This document shows positions 33,914 through 50,948 of a stretch of DNA of 64,000 nucleotides, in pieces. Source of the DNA: Crossiella sp. SN42 (GTDB lineage: Bacteria > Actinomycetota > Actinomycetes > Mycobacteriales > Pseudonocardiaceae); assembly GCF_023897065.1 (NCBI RefSeq), contig NZ_JAMHIV010000018.1:1-64000 (forward strand), written 5' to 3'. Numbering within the stretch: the first letter of the stretch is position 1; the number at the start of each line of letters is the position of its first letter. The translations under genes were made by a program, and so were the position numbers. The notes under the pieces are model-generated. The model searched no databases. It was not told where the DNA came from and saw nothing but the letters and a program-made list of their open reading frames with translations.

Positions 33914-35203
33914 TCACCGGGTGGTGTGCAGGGCGTCGCGCAGCACGTCGAGGCCGCGGTCCAGCCGGGCGATGTCGATGGTCAGCGGCGGCAGCACCTT
34001 GACCACCTCGTCGTGGCGGCCGCACAGCTCCACGATCAGGCCGTGCTCGAAGGCGTGCCGCTGCACCCGGTCCGCGCGCTCCGGGCCACCGGCCTGGGCG
34101 AGGTCGATGCCCAAGGCCATGCCCAGGCCGCGGGTGCTGATCACCGGTTCGGCCAGTTCGGTGCGGAAGCGGTCCAGGCGGCGGCTGGCCACGGCGAGGT
34201 CGGTGTGGAACTTGGTCTGCCGCCACAGGTCCAGGGCCGCGGTGGCGGCGACGAAGGCGAGCTGGTTGCCGCGGAAGGTGCCGGTGTGCTCGCCCGGTTC
34301 CCACACGTCCAGGTCGCGGCGGAACAGGGTCAGTGACAGCGGAAGCCCGTAGCCGCCAATGGACTTGGACACGGTGACCAGGTCGGGCACCACGCCGGCA
34401 TGCTCGAAGCAGAAGAAGGTGCCGGTGCGGCCGCAGCCGGCCTGGATCTCGTCGAAGATCAGCAGGATGCCGTGCCGCTCGGTGAGCGCGCGCAGGCTGC
34501 GCAGCCAGTCCGGGGAGGCCGGGTAGATGCCGCCCTCCATCTGCATCGGCTCCACGATAACCGCGGCCGGGACCTCGAACCCGGAGGACGGGTCGGCGAG
34601 CATCCGCTCCAGGTATCCAATCGAGTCGAATGTCCCTTGTGGACCGTCCTCATAGGGCACAAAGGTCACTTCTGATGGCCCGATGCCACCGGCGCGGCGG
34701 GCCCGGCGGCTGCCGGTGACCGCGAGCGAGCCGCGGGACATGCCGTGGTAGGCGCCGGTGAAGGCGACCACGCCGGTGCGGCCGGTCGCCTTGCGGGCCA
34801 GCTTCAGCGCCGCCTCCACCGCGTCCGTGCCGGTCGGTCCGCAGAACTGGATCTTGTAGTCCAGGTCGCGCGGCCGCAGCACGGTCTCGGCGAAGGCGCT
34901 GAGGAACTCGCGTTTGGCCACGGTGTGCATGTCCAGGCCGTGCACGATCCCGTCGGCGGCCAGGTACTCGGTGAGACGGCGTTTGATGAAGTCGTTGTTG
35001 TGCCCGTAGTTCAGGGTGCCCGCGCCGCAGAAGAAGTCGATGAAGACCCGGCCGTCCTCGCCGTGCAGCTCGGCGCCCTTGGCGCGGTGGAAGACGATCG
35101 GGAACTTCCGGCAGTAGCTGCGCACCTCGGACTCGAGGTCCTGGAACACCGAGAAATCGGTGGCCGCGGTGTGCGTGCCGGGGTGGTGCGCGGTGACGGT
35201 CAT
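33914..35203 (-). CDS. Diaminobutyrate-2-oxoglutarate aminotransferase (EctB/Dat-like)
   Basis: 429-aa class III PLP aminotransferase. It has FFCGAGTLNYGHNN near residue 58, FCGPTGTDAVEAALKLAR near 120, FDEIQAGCGRTGTFFCFEH with the PLP Asp near 245, and the Schiff-base Lys in TVSKSIGGYGLPLSL. These blocks are characteristic of EctB/Dat enzymes that convert aspartate 4-semialdehyde and glutamate into L-2,4-diaminobutyrate. ATG 35203 follows GAGAGG. No ectA or ectC lies nearby, so this Dab is for the peptide, not for ectoine. The gene lies between NRPS2 and the carbamoyltransferase. Confidence 0.88.
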   Translation of the reverse strand: MTVTAHHPGTHTAATDFSVFQDLESEVRSYCRKFPIVFHRAKGAELHGEDGRVFIDFFCGAGTLNYGHNNDFIKRRLTEYLAADGIVHGLDMHTVAKREFLSAFAETVLRPRDLDYKIQFCGPTGTDAVEAALKLARKATGRTGVVAFTGAYHGMSRGSLAVTGSRRARRAGGIGPSEVTFVPYEDGPQGTFDSIGYLERMLADPSSGFEVPAAVIVEPMQMEGGIYPASPDWLRSLRALTERHGILLIFDEIQAGCGRTGTFFCFEHAGVVPDLVTVSKSIGGYGLPLSLTLFRRDLDVWEPGEHTGTFRGNQLAFVAATAALDLWRQTKFHTDLAVASRRLDRFRTELAEPVISTRGLGMALGIDLAQAGGPERADRVQRHAFEHGLIVELCGRHDEVVKVLPPLTIDIARLDRGLDVLRDALHTTR

Positions 35204-35224
35204 GGCGGGTCCTCTCGGTGGCGG

Positions 35225-44671
<9,447 letters not shown>

Positions 44672-44850
44672 CGGTCACCTCCACCTGCTCGGCCCTGGTC
44701 CACCGAAGACTGCGGCCCGCACCGGCACCGCCACCAGGGAAGGAGCGGCAGCGCTCGCCCGCCACCTCGGGTGCGCGTTTGTCCCTATCTCGCACGGGAT
44801 GCCAAACGGCACGCTCGGCGGGCCAGTACCCCGACCCCCGGAGGACGGTC
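44672..44850. promoter_or_regulatory. Divergent promoter region, NRPS2 / mbtH
   Basis: 179 nt separate the starts of NRPS2 and the mbtH-like gene and must hold promoters for both arms of the cluster. Imperfect inverted GCGTTTG/CAAACGG half-sites are present near 44775 and 44810. No promoter boxes could be assigned with confidence. Confidence 0.4.
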
Positions 44851-45060
44851 ATGACCGAGGAGAACGACGAGGCCGTGTACCGCGTCGTGCGCAACGACGA
44901 GGAGCAGTACTCGATCTGGCGGGCCGACCGCGAGCTGCCGCTGGGCTGGCACGCCGAGGGCACCGAGGGTTCCCGCCAGGAGTGCCTTGACCACATCGGC
45001 CGGGTGTGGACCGACATGCGCCCGCTGAGCCTGCGCCGCCGCATGGAACAGGTGAGCTGA
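44851..45060 (+). CDS. MbtH-like protein
   Basis: 69-aa MbtH protein: EEQYSIWRADRELPLGWHAEG then CLDHIGRVWTDMRPLSLRRRM, which matches the family signature NxExQYSLW...P.GW...CL..I...WTDxRPxSLR. MbtH proteins bind A domains and are needed for their folding or activity, so this one probably serves some of the cluster's A domains. ATG 44851 has GGAGG upstream. It is first in a three-gene operon with the Dap biosynthesis genes. Confidence 0.95.
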   Translation: MTEENDEAVYRVVRNDEEQYSIWRADRELPLGWHAEGTEGSRQECLDHIGRVWTDMRPLSLRRRMEQVS

Positions 45061-45065
45061 CCGGC

Positions 45066-46079
45066 ATGAGCGGCTACGGCGCCGGTTCGGCCGGGGTGCT
45101 CGGCACGATCGGCGGGACCCCGCTGGTCGAGCTGACCAGGTTGTGGCCCGGCAGCGGGTTCCGGGTGCACGCGAAGCTGGAGGCGGCCAATCCCGGTGGC
45201 AGCATCAAGGACCGGTCCGCGCACGCGATGCTGACCGAGGCGGTGCGCACCGGCGCGGTGGTGCCCGGCCGGTCGGTGGTGGTGGAGTCCAGCTCCGGCA
45301 ACCTCGGCATCGGTCTGGCCCAGGTGTGCCGGCTGCTGGACCTGCGGTTCGTGTGCGTGGTCGACCCGCGCACCAACCCGCAGAACATCGCGATCATGCG
45401 GGCCTACGGCGCCGAGGTGCACACCGTCACCGAGCGGGACCCGGCCACCGGCGAGTACCTGCCGGTGCGCAGGCGCCGGGTGCTGGAACTGCTCGCGACC
45501 ATCCCGGATGCCTACTGCCCCAACCAGTACGGCAACCCGCGCAACGCGTGGGCGCACCGCGGCACCATGCGGGAGATCGTGGACGCGCTGGACGGCCGGC
45601 TGGACTTCCTGCTGTGCACGGTCAGTTCGGCAGGCACGCTGCGCGGCTGCGCGGAGTACGCGCGCGAGCACGCGCTGGGCGTGCGGATCATCGCGGTGGA
45701 CGCGGAGAGCAGCGCGATCTTCCACCCACCGGTCGGCAGGCGGCTGATCCCCGGGCACGGCGCGGCGGTGCCGCCGGAGCTGTTCCGGCCGGGGCTGGCC
45801 GATGAGGTGGTGCACGTCAACGACCTGGACTGCGTGGTCGGTTGCCGCAGGCTCGCGGTGCGGGAGGCGATCCTGGCCGGTGGCTCCTCCGGCGCGGTGG
45901 TCAGCGCGCTGCACCGGCTGCGGGAGCGGATCCCGGCCGGGGCGAACTGCGCGCTGATCCTGCCCGACCGCGGTGAGCGGTACCTCGACACGATCTACGA
46001 CGACGACTGGGTCGCGGCCCAGTTCGGCGACGTCACCGAGCTGTGGAAGGACGACGCGATGGAGGGGGCCAGGTGCTGA
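45066..46079 (+). CDS. sbnA: SbnA-like N-(2-amino-2-carboxyethyl)-L-glutamate synthase
   Basis: 337-aa cysteine-synthase-fold PLP enzyme. It has the PLP Lys in NPGGSIKDRSA near residue 44, SSSGNLGIGLAQVC and AGGSSGAVVSAL, plus the longer C-terminus of SbnA proteins. SbnA condenses O-phospho-L-serine with L-glutamate. Cysteine or cystathionine synthase would be the alternative, but the overlapping SbnB-like partner makes diaminopropionate synthesis far more likely. It overlaps the next gene by 7 nt. It provides L-2,3-diaminopropionate for the NRPS line. Confidence 0.88.
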   Translation: MSGYGAGSAGVLGTIGGTPLVELTRLWPGSGFRVHAKLEAANPGGSIKDRSAHAMLTEAVRTGAVVPGRSVVVESSSGNLGIGLAQVCRLLDLRFVCVVDPRTNPQNIAIMRAYGAEVHTVTERDPATGEYLPVRRRRVLELLATIPDAYCPNQYGNPRNAWAHRGTMREIVDALDGRLDFLLCTVSSAGTLRGCAEYAREHALGVRIIAVDAESSAIFHPPVGRRLIPGHGAAVPPELFRPGLADEVVHVNDLDCVVGCRRLAVREAILAGGSSGAVVSALHRLRERIPAGANCALILPDRGERYLDTIYDDDWVAAQFGDVTELWKDDAMEGARC

Positions 46080-47083
46080 TCCTCGGCAACGACGCGGTCC
46101 GGCGGGTGCTGGACGGGCGGGAGCTGGAGGTGCTGGCCGCGGTGCGGCAGGCCTACGTGCAGCACGCGCGGGGTGAGACCGCGTTGCCGCACTCGGTGTT
46201 CCTGCGCTTCCCCGACGACACCCGCAACCGGATCATCGGGCTGCCCGCCTATCTCGGTGGGGCGCAGGCGGTGGCCGGGATGAAGTGGATCGCCAGCTTC
46301 CCCGGCAACGTCGAGCTCGGCCTGCAGCGGGCCTCGGCGGCGATCGTGCTGAACTCCATGCGCACCGGCAATCCCGTTGCGCTGCTGGAGGGTTCGACGA
46401 TCTCCGCGCGCCGCACCGCGGCCAGCGCGGCCCTGGCCGCGGCCACCCTGCCCGGCGCCACACCGGATTCCGGGGTGACGCTGGTCGGCACCGGGGTGAT
46501 CAACCGGGAGGTGCTGCGGTTCCTGCGGGTGGTGCGGCCGGAGCTGCGCGCGGTGACCGTGTTCGACCTGGACCGCGACCGGGCGGAGTCCTTCGCTACC
46601 CGCTGCGGCCCCGGCCTGACCGTCACGGTGGCCGCCGAGCTGGCCGAGGCCCTTGCCGCGCACCGGCTGGTCTCCTTCGCCACCACCGCCTCCGTGCCGC
46701 ACACCGACCTGAGCGCCTGCCATCCCGGCACGCTGGTGCTGGGCCTGTCCCTGCGGGATGTCACCATCGACGGGGTCCGCGCGGCGGTGAACATCGTCGA
46801 CGACCACGACCACGTGTGCCGCGCCGCCACCTCGCTGCACCTGGCCGAGCAGCACCTGGGCCACCGCGAGTTCATCACCGGCGCGCTCGGCGACCTGCTC
46901 ACCTCCGGCACCGAGCACCACCGGCATCCGGACCGGGTGACCCTGTTCTCCCCCTTCGGTCTCGGCGTGCTCGACCTGGCGGTGTCCGCGCTGGTGCTGC
47001 GGCTGGCGCGGGAGTCGGGGCTCGGGGTGGAGCTGACCGACTTCCTGCCCGCCGGGGAGGCCGCGATGAGCTCCACCGGCTGA
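46073..47083 (+). CDS. sbnB: SbnB-like N-(2-amino-2-carboxyethyl)-L-glutamate dehydrogenase
   Basis: 336-aa ornithine cyclodeaminase/mu-crystallin family enzyme: GMKWIASFPGN near residue 71, EGSTISARRTAASAALAA, and the Rossmann start VTLVGTGVINREVLRFL near 140. SbnB oxidatively splits the SbnA product to L-2,3-diaminopropionate and 2-oxoglutarate with NAD. GTG 46073 is preceded by GGAGGGG and lies inside the 3' end of the SbnA gene. It is followed by a strong rho-independent terminator. Confidence 0.88.
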   Translation: MLILGNDAVRRVLDGRELEVLAAVRQAYVQHARGETALPHSVFLRFPDDTRNRIIGLPAYLGGAQAVAGMKWIASFPGNVELGLQRASAAIVLNSMRTGNPVALLEGSTISARRTAASAALAAATLPGATPDSGVTLVGTGVINREVLRFLRVVRPELRAVTVFDLDRDRAESFATRCGPGLTVTVAAELAEALAAHRLVSFATTASVPHTDLSACHPGTLVLGLSLRDVTIDGVRAAVNIVDDHDHVCRAATSLHLAEQHLGHREFITGALGDLLTSGTEHHRHPDRVTLFSPFGLGVLDLAVSALVLRLARESGLGVELTDFLPAGEAAMSSTG

Positions 47084-47090
47084 CCCGAGA

Positions 47091-47120
47091 AGGCCCCGTC
47101 GTCGCCGACGGGGCCTTTTT
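47091..47120 (+). terminator. Rho-independent terminator after sbnB
   Basis: AGGCCCCGTCG pairs with CCGACGGGGCCT and is followed by TTTTT, directly after the SbnB-like stop and before the convergent LuxR gene. Confidence 0.9.
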
Positions 47121-47133
47121 CCTTGGCAGGGCG

Positions 47134-47709
47134 TCAGATCAGTCCGGCCCGGACCGCGCGGGCCACCGCGTGCGAGCGGTTGCGCACCTGCAACCGGGCC
47201 ATCAGCTCGTAGATCACGTTCTTCACGGTGTGCTCGGAACAGGACAGCGAGCGGGCGATCGCGGCGTTGCCGTGCCCGTCGGCCATCAGGGTGAGCACCG
47301 CGGTCTGCCGCGCGGTGAGCGTGCGCGGCGCGGTCACCGCCGCCGGTTCCGGCCCGGACAGCAGGCGGACCAGCACCTCCGAGGGCAGGCGGCCGTCACC
47401 GTGCCGGGCCGAGTGCACCGCGGCGACCAACTGGTCAGTCGTGGTGCGCCGGGCGTGCAGCAGCACGCTGACCCCGGTGCGCACCGCGCGCAGCACCCCG
47501 GCCGGGGCGAAGGTGTCGGCCAGCACCATCACCGGCCGGTCGCCCGGGTCCGCCGTGGCGTCCAGGGCCTCCTCCACGGTGCCGCCCGCGGCCAGGGTGA
47601 CCGGCGCGGCGGCCGGGTCGACCGCGATCCCCGCCCTGGCCAGCAGTTCCAGCGCGCCTGCCCTGGCCAGGGCGTCGGTGGCGGCCAGCCGCACCCGCAG
47701 CGCGGTCAC
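47134..47709 (-). CDS. LuxR-family regulator 2 (degenerate receiver)
   Basis: 191-aa protein with a C-terminal LuxR HTH: LTARQTAVLTLMADGHGNAAIARSLSCSEHTVKNVIYELMARL near residues 130-172. The N-terminal 110 residues have receiver-like proportions but lack the acidic pocket and phospho-acceptor Asp in the usual places. GTG 47709 overlaps the upstream LuxR stop by 4 nt (GTGA). It is a paralogue of that gene and the pair may form a heterodimer. Its place at the end of the NRPS cluster suggests pathway control. Confidence 0.85.
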   Translation of the reverse strand: MTALRVRLAATDALARAGALELLARAGIAVDPAAAPVTLAAGGTVEEALDATADPGDRPVMVLADTFAPAGVLRAVRTGVSVLLHARRTTTDQLVAAVHSARHGDGRLPSEVLVRLLSGPEPAAVTAPRTLTARQTAVLTLMADGHGNAAIARSLSCSEHTVKNVIYELMARLQVRNRSHAVARAVRAGLI

Positions 47710-48317
47710 AGCAGGCCCGCCCGCAGCGCGTAGGCCACCGCGTGCGCCCGGTTGCGCAGCCGGAACCGGTGCGTGATGTCGTGCACCACGCTCACCACCG
47801 TCCGCGGCGAGTAGCACAGCTGCTGGGCGATCTCCCCGGTCTCCCGGCCGTCGGCGACCAGCCGCAGCACCTCGCGTTCCCGCTCGTTCAGCGCCACCCC
47901 GCCGATCCCCGCGCGCGGCACCGGCCGGGCGCGGTGTTCCAGCAGCTCGTCCAGCAGGTCGGGCGGCACCGTGCAGTCCCCGCCCGCGGCGGCCAGCACG
48001 GTGCGGGCCAGCCGGTCCGCGCTGGCCTCCCGGCGGCGCAGCAGGCCGCGGGCGCCCGCGGCGATGGCGTGCAGGGCCTCCGCCGGGGCCAGGTCGGTGG
48101 CCACCAGCACCACCTCGGGCCGGTCCGGCCCGTCGCGGGTCTCGCGCACCAGGTCGAGCACGCTGTCGGCGACCGCGTCCACGATCACCACGGTCACCTC
48201 TGGCGGCTCCCCCGGCCCGGCCACGGCCAGATCGGGGCAGCTGTGCAGCGCACCGGTCGCGCCGGCTTCCAGCATCGGGTCCAGCGCCACCACGCTGACC
48301 CGTACCGGCTCACCCAT
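47706..48317 (-). CDS. LuxR-family regulator 1 (degenerate receiver)
   Basis: 203-aa protein with a C-terminal LuxR HTH (LNEREREVLRLVADGRETGEIAQQLCYSPRTVVSVVHDITHRF near residues 142-184) and an N-terminal receiver-like domain (VSVVALDPMLEAGATGAL...VVIVDA) with a weak match to the phosphorylation site. No histidine kinase is adjacent. ATG 48317 follows GAGGAGG. It is first in the two-gene luxR operon. Direct repeats lie 70-115 nt upstream. Confidence 0.85.
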   Translation of the reverse strand: MGEPVRVSVVALDPMLEAGATGALHSCPDLAVAGPGEPPEVTVVIVDAVADSVLDLVRETRDGPDRPEVVLVATDLAPAEALHAIAAGARGLLRRREASADRLARTVLAAAGGDCTVPPDLLDELLEHRARPVPRAGIGGVALNEREREVLRLVADGRETGEIAQQLCYSPRTVVSVVHDITHRFRLRNRAHAVAYALRAGLL

Positions 48318-48388
48318 CCGGTTCCTCCTCGCTCGTGTTGCCTCCTGCCGTCAGCCAATACGTGCCGGCGCGGCGGCACATCGGGTCC

Positions 48389-48430
48389 GACCACCCACAT
48401 TTCCGCGGGGCCGGGCGCTGACCACCCACA
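48389..48430. promoter_or_regulatory. Direct repeats upstream of the luxR pair
   Basis: GACCACCCACA occurs at 48389-48399 and again at 48420-48430, exactly 31 bp apart (about three helical turns), between 72 and 113 nt upstream of the first luxR start on the minus strand. It is a plausible activator or autoregulation site. Confidence 0.45.
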
Positions 48431-48450
48431 ATCGCCCGGACAGCGCGAGG

Positions 48451-48484
48451 CCCGGCGGTCCAGGGTGAGCAGTGGACCGCCGGG
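48451..48484 (-). terminator. Terminator after cbtA
   Basis: CCCGGCGGTCCA and TGGACCGCCGGG form a perfect 12-bp stem with a 10-nt loop just beyond the cbtA stop. Confidence 0.75.
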
Positions 48485-48493
48485 CAGGGTGGT

Positions 48494-49243
48494 TCAGGCC
48501 GCGAGCGCGGGCGCCTCCGCCGTGCGCTGCTGACGGTCCAGCAGCAGGCCGAAGGCCGCCGCCAGCACCGCCCACACGGTGGCCAGCTGGATCAGCGAGT
48601 ACAGCCGGAACTGCCACAGCAGCGTGCCGGGGATGTCCGCCGGGATCGGGTCGTTGTTGGCCGGCAGCAGGAACACCACCAGCGCCAGCAGGACCACAGT
48701 GGACAGTCCGGTGACCGCGAGCCTGCTGGAGCGGTCCCAGCCCTTGCCCGCCAGGAACCGGTTGAACCACGGCGCGAGGTTGGCCAGCACCAGCCCGGCG
48801 ACGATGACCGCCAGGTACAGCAGGGTGCGTTCCTCCACTGTGGACGGATCACCGACACCGGGCGGGTTGGCCGGATACTTCAGGCCTGGCAACAGGGAGA
48901 CGACCAGGAAGCCGACGCCGCCCAGCAGCAGCGCACGGTCGAAGTCGGCCCGGCCGGGCAGCCGGTGCCGCAGCCGCGCGTAGACGACCGCGAACACCGC
49001 GCCGATGGCCAGTCCGAACACCACGGTGGCCAGCAGTCCGCCGAGCAGCTGGGTGCCCCGGTCGAACAGCTCGCCATGGTGCCCGGCCGCGGCGGGATCG
49101 GCCGGGCGGGCCTCCTCCACCGCCAGCGCGGCCTCCAGTGGGACCTCGGTGAGGAAGTACTGCACCGCGGCGCCTGCCAGTCCGGCCAGGACTCCGGCCA
49201 GTGCGCCGCGGGCCAGGGTGGATCCGAAGGTGGGCGTGCTCAT
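48494..49243 (-). CDS. cbtA: CbtA cobalt transporter subunit
   Basis: 249-aa membrane protein with about six hydrophobic segments. The first is GALAGVLAGLAGAAVQYFL, which matches the CbtA start. A loop with GHHGELFDRGTQLLGG lies near residue 55. CbtA with CbtB forms a predicted B12-regulated cobalt uptake system. It lies directly after cbtB and both are behind a cobalamin riboswitch. ATG 49243 is used. Confidence 0.88.
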   Translation of the reverse strand: MSTPTFGSTLARGALAGVLAGLAGAAVQYFLTEVPLEAALAVEEARPADPAAAGHHGELFDRGTQLLGGLLATVVFGLAIGAVFAVVYARLRHRLPGRADFDRALLLGGVGFLVVSLLPGLKYPANPPGVGDPSTVEERTLLYLAVIVAGLVLANLAPWFNRFLAGKGWDRSSRLAVTGLSTVVLLALVVFLLPANNDPIPADIPGTLLWQFRLYSLIQLATVWAVLAAAFGLLLDRQQRTAEAPALAA

Positions 49244-49257
49244 CAACGCGCCCCCGC

Positions 49258-49455
49258 TCAGTGGCACGGGACGCCGAGCGCGTGCCGCCCGTCGTGCGCG
49301 AACTCGTGGATGAGCTCCGAAGCGTGCGCCAGCACCAGGCCGTTCTCCTGGAGCAGCACGTACAGCACGATCAGCGCGGCGGCGGCGACCAGGTAGGACC
49401 AGGCGGGCACCGGGATGGCGGTGGGACGATCGGGGGACGCGGCGGATGCCGACAT
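49258..49455 (-). CDS. cbtB: CbtB cobalt transporter small subunit
   Basis: 65-aa protein with one transmembrane helix (WSYLVAAAALIVLYVLL) and the His-rich C-terminal motif HEFAHDGRHALGVPCH typical of CbtB, thought to bind cobalt. It precedes cbtA by 14 nt. The cobalamin riboswitch upstream supports its role. Confidence 0.92.
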   Translation of the reverse strand: MSASAASPDRPTAIPVPAWSYLVAAAALIVLYVLLQENGLVLAHASELIHEFAHDGRHALGVPCH

Positions 49456-49489
49456 GTTCTTCCTCCATGCCTCGTGGACGGTTCCAGAC

Positions 49490-49662
49490 GCGCCGCAGCC
49501 GGTCTCCTGGCTCCCGGATCACGGCCACGTCTCTCGCCTTCCCAGACGGCGAACCGTCCAGTGGCCTGGATCGAGACGGGCTTCCCCGGTCACAGTGGCG
49601 AGGACCACGCCGGAATCGCACCGGCTTCCCGAACACTGCGGCCCCGTGACGGTAGGCCACCG
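49490..49662 (-). promoter_or_regulatory. Cobalamin (AdoCbl/B12) riboswitch
   Basis: The minus strand carries the cobalamin riboswitch sequence series: GGGAAGCCGGTGCGATTCCG (5' paired region), GACCGGGGAAGCCC, the B12-box-like GGCCACTGG, TGGGAAGGCGAG and the 3' AGCCAGGAGACCGGC. It ends about 35-40 nt before the CbtB start, so it probably acts on translation initiation or early termination, shutting off cobalt uptake when B12 is plentiful. Confidence 0.9.
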
Positions 49663-49753
49663 CACGGCGGCCCAGCCAGCGCCGAACGGGTCATCAGCAT
49701 CACGATCAGGCCGCGAAGCGGTGGCGGGCGGAACTTTCGTCGCGCTCGCGCGT

Positions 49754-50275
49754 TCAGGCGGCAGGATCGGGGGCCGGGTCGCTGCGCAGCCTGCTGTACA
49801 GGTAGCCGTCCCGCCACTGGCCCGCGCGCCATTCCACCGCGCGCAGCACGCCCTCGTGCTGGAAACCGGCCTTCACCAGGGAACGCTGTTCAGCGTGGTT
49901 CTCCGGGTGGGTGCCGGCCTGGATCCGCTCGGCCGGGGTGTGCAGGAACAGGTAGTCGCACAGCATCGCCTGCGCCCGCCAGCCGATGCCCTGGCCGCGC
50001 CACTCCGGCAGCAGCACGATGCCGATCTCCCAGTACCGGCCGCGGCCGTGGCTCCTGCTGTCCCAGCTGACCGAACCCGTCGCGGTGTCCTCGACCTCGA
50101 CGATCAGCCGGCCGCCGTCCTCGCCGAGGTAGCCGTCCACCGGGAACCGCCGGGTGGCCGCGCCGGGATCGCGGAAACCGTGCCAGTCCAGGCCGACCAG
50201 CCAGGGTTCGGTGGCGAACCGGCGGAACAGGGCCAGATCCGGCTCGGTCACCGGGCGCAGGGCCGGCACGGGCAC
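49754..50275 (-). CDS. GNAT-family N-acetyltransferase (RimJ/RimL type)
   Basis: 173-aa acetyltransferase: YWEIGIVLLPEWRGQGIGWRAQAML contains motif A with the R-G-Q-G-I-G acetyl-CoA loop, and NHAEQRSLVKAGFQHEGVLR is motif B typical of RimL-like enzymes. The substrate may be a protein N-terminus or a small amine. The next upstream gene is TetR, only 3 nt away. Confidence 0.85.
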   Translation of the reverse strand: MPVPALRPVTEPDLALFRRFATEPWLVGLDWHGFRDPGAATRRFPVDGYLGEDGGRLIVEVEDTATGSVSWDSRSHGRGRYWEIGIVLLPEWRGQGIGWRAQAMLCDYLFLHTPAERIQAGTHPENHAEQRSLVKAGFQHEGVLRAVEWRAGQWRDGYLYSRLRSDPAPDPAA

Positions 50276-50278
50276 CGC

Positions 50279-50935
50279 TCACACCTCCGGGGCGATGCGG
50301 GTGAGCAGTTCCGCGACCACCGGATCGCGGGTGGCGGTGGCCGCGGTCATCGCGGCCAGTTGGTCGATCAGCCAGCCGATCAGCTCCTCGCGGGTGTGGT
50401 CGCGTTCCTGCAACCAGATCAGCAGGCTGCCCTCGACCACCGCGACCCAGCAGCGCAGGGTCAGCAGCAGGAACGGGCTCGGCTCGGTGACGCCGGTGAC
50501 GTCCAGGATCTCCTGCACCGCGAGGTGGCGGACCTCGTCGACCAGCGCGTCGGTGTCCCTGGTGGCGACCACGGATCCGCTGCGCAGCAAGGCGATGTAG
50601 GCGGTGGCGTAGGTGTCGGCGACGTCGACGAACACGCCGAGGGAGCGCCGCAGCTGGTCCAGCAGGGTGCCGGGCTCGCGCCGGGTGAGCCGGTCGACCA
50701 GCTCGTCCACCGCGGTGCGCAGCGCGGCCACGTGCAGTTCGCGCAGGCTGCCGAAGTAGCGGTAGAACAGGGCCCTGGAGACCTCGGCGTGGGTGATGAT
50801 GTCCTCGATCGACACCAGTTCCGGGGCGCGGCTGCTGTACAGCTCCAGGGCGGCGCTGATCAGGTCGTCCCGGCGTTCGGCCGGGGACATCCGGCGTTTG
50901 CGCCGGGGCTGGCTGGTCTCGGTCAGTTCAGTCAT
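50279..50935 (-). CDS. TetR-family transcriptional regulator
   Basis: 218-aa TetR protein with the HTH at about residues 43-70 (SIEDIITHAEVSRALFYRYFGSLRELH). It is 13 nt downstream of the ferredoxin reductase gene and likely ends the operon ephD-like, PF10118, reductase, tetR. It may bind the tandem GACAT/TGTC palindromes upstream of that operon (54608-54635). Confidence 0.85.
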   Translation of the reverse strand: MTELTETSQPRRKRRMSPAERRDDLISAALELYSSRAPELVSIEDIITHAEVSRALFYRYFGSLRELHVAALRTAVDELVDRLTRREPGTLLDQLRRSLGVFVDVADTYATAYIALLRSGSVVATRDTDALVDEVRHLAVQEILDVTGVTEPSPFLLLTLRCWVAVVEGSLLIWLQERDHTREELIGWLIDQLAAMTAATATRDPVVAELLTRIAPEV

Positions 50936-50948
50936 GTCCGGTTCATCA

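Noticed and set aside
33914-35203. Ectoine pathway
   Set aside because: The aminotransferase is EctB-like, but no ectA, ectC or ectD is present and it lies inside an NRPS operon.
45066-46079. Ordinary cysteine synthase
   Set aside because: The overlapping SbnB-like partner and the NRPS context fit SbnA; no cysteine biosynthesis genes are adjacent.
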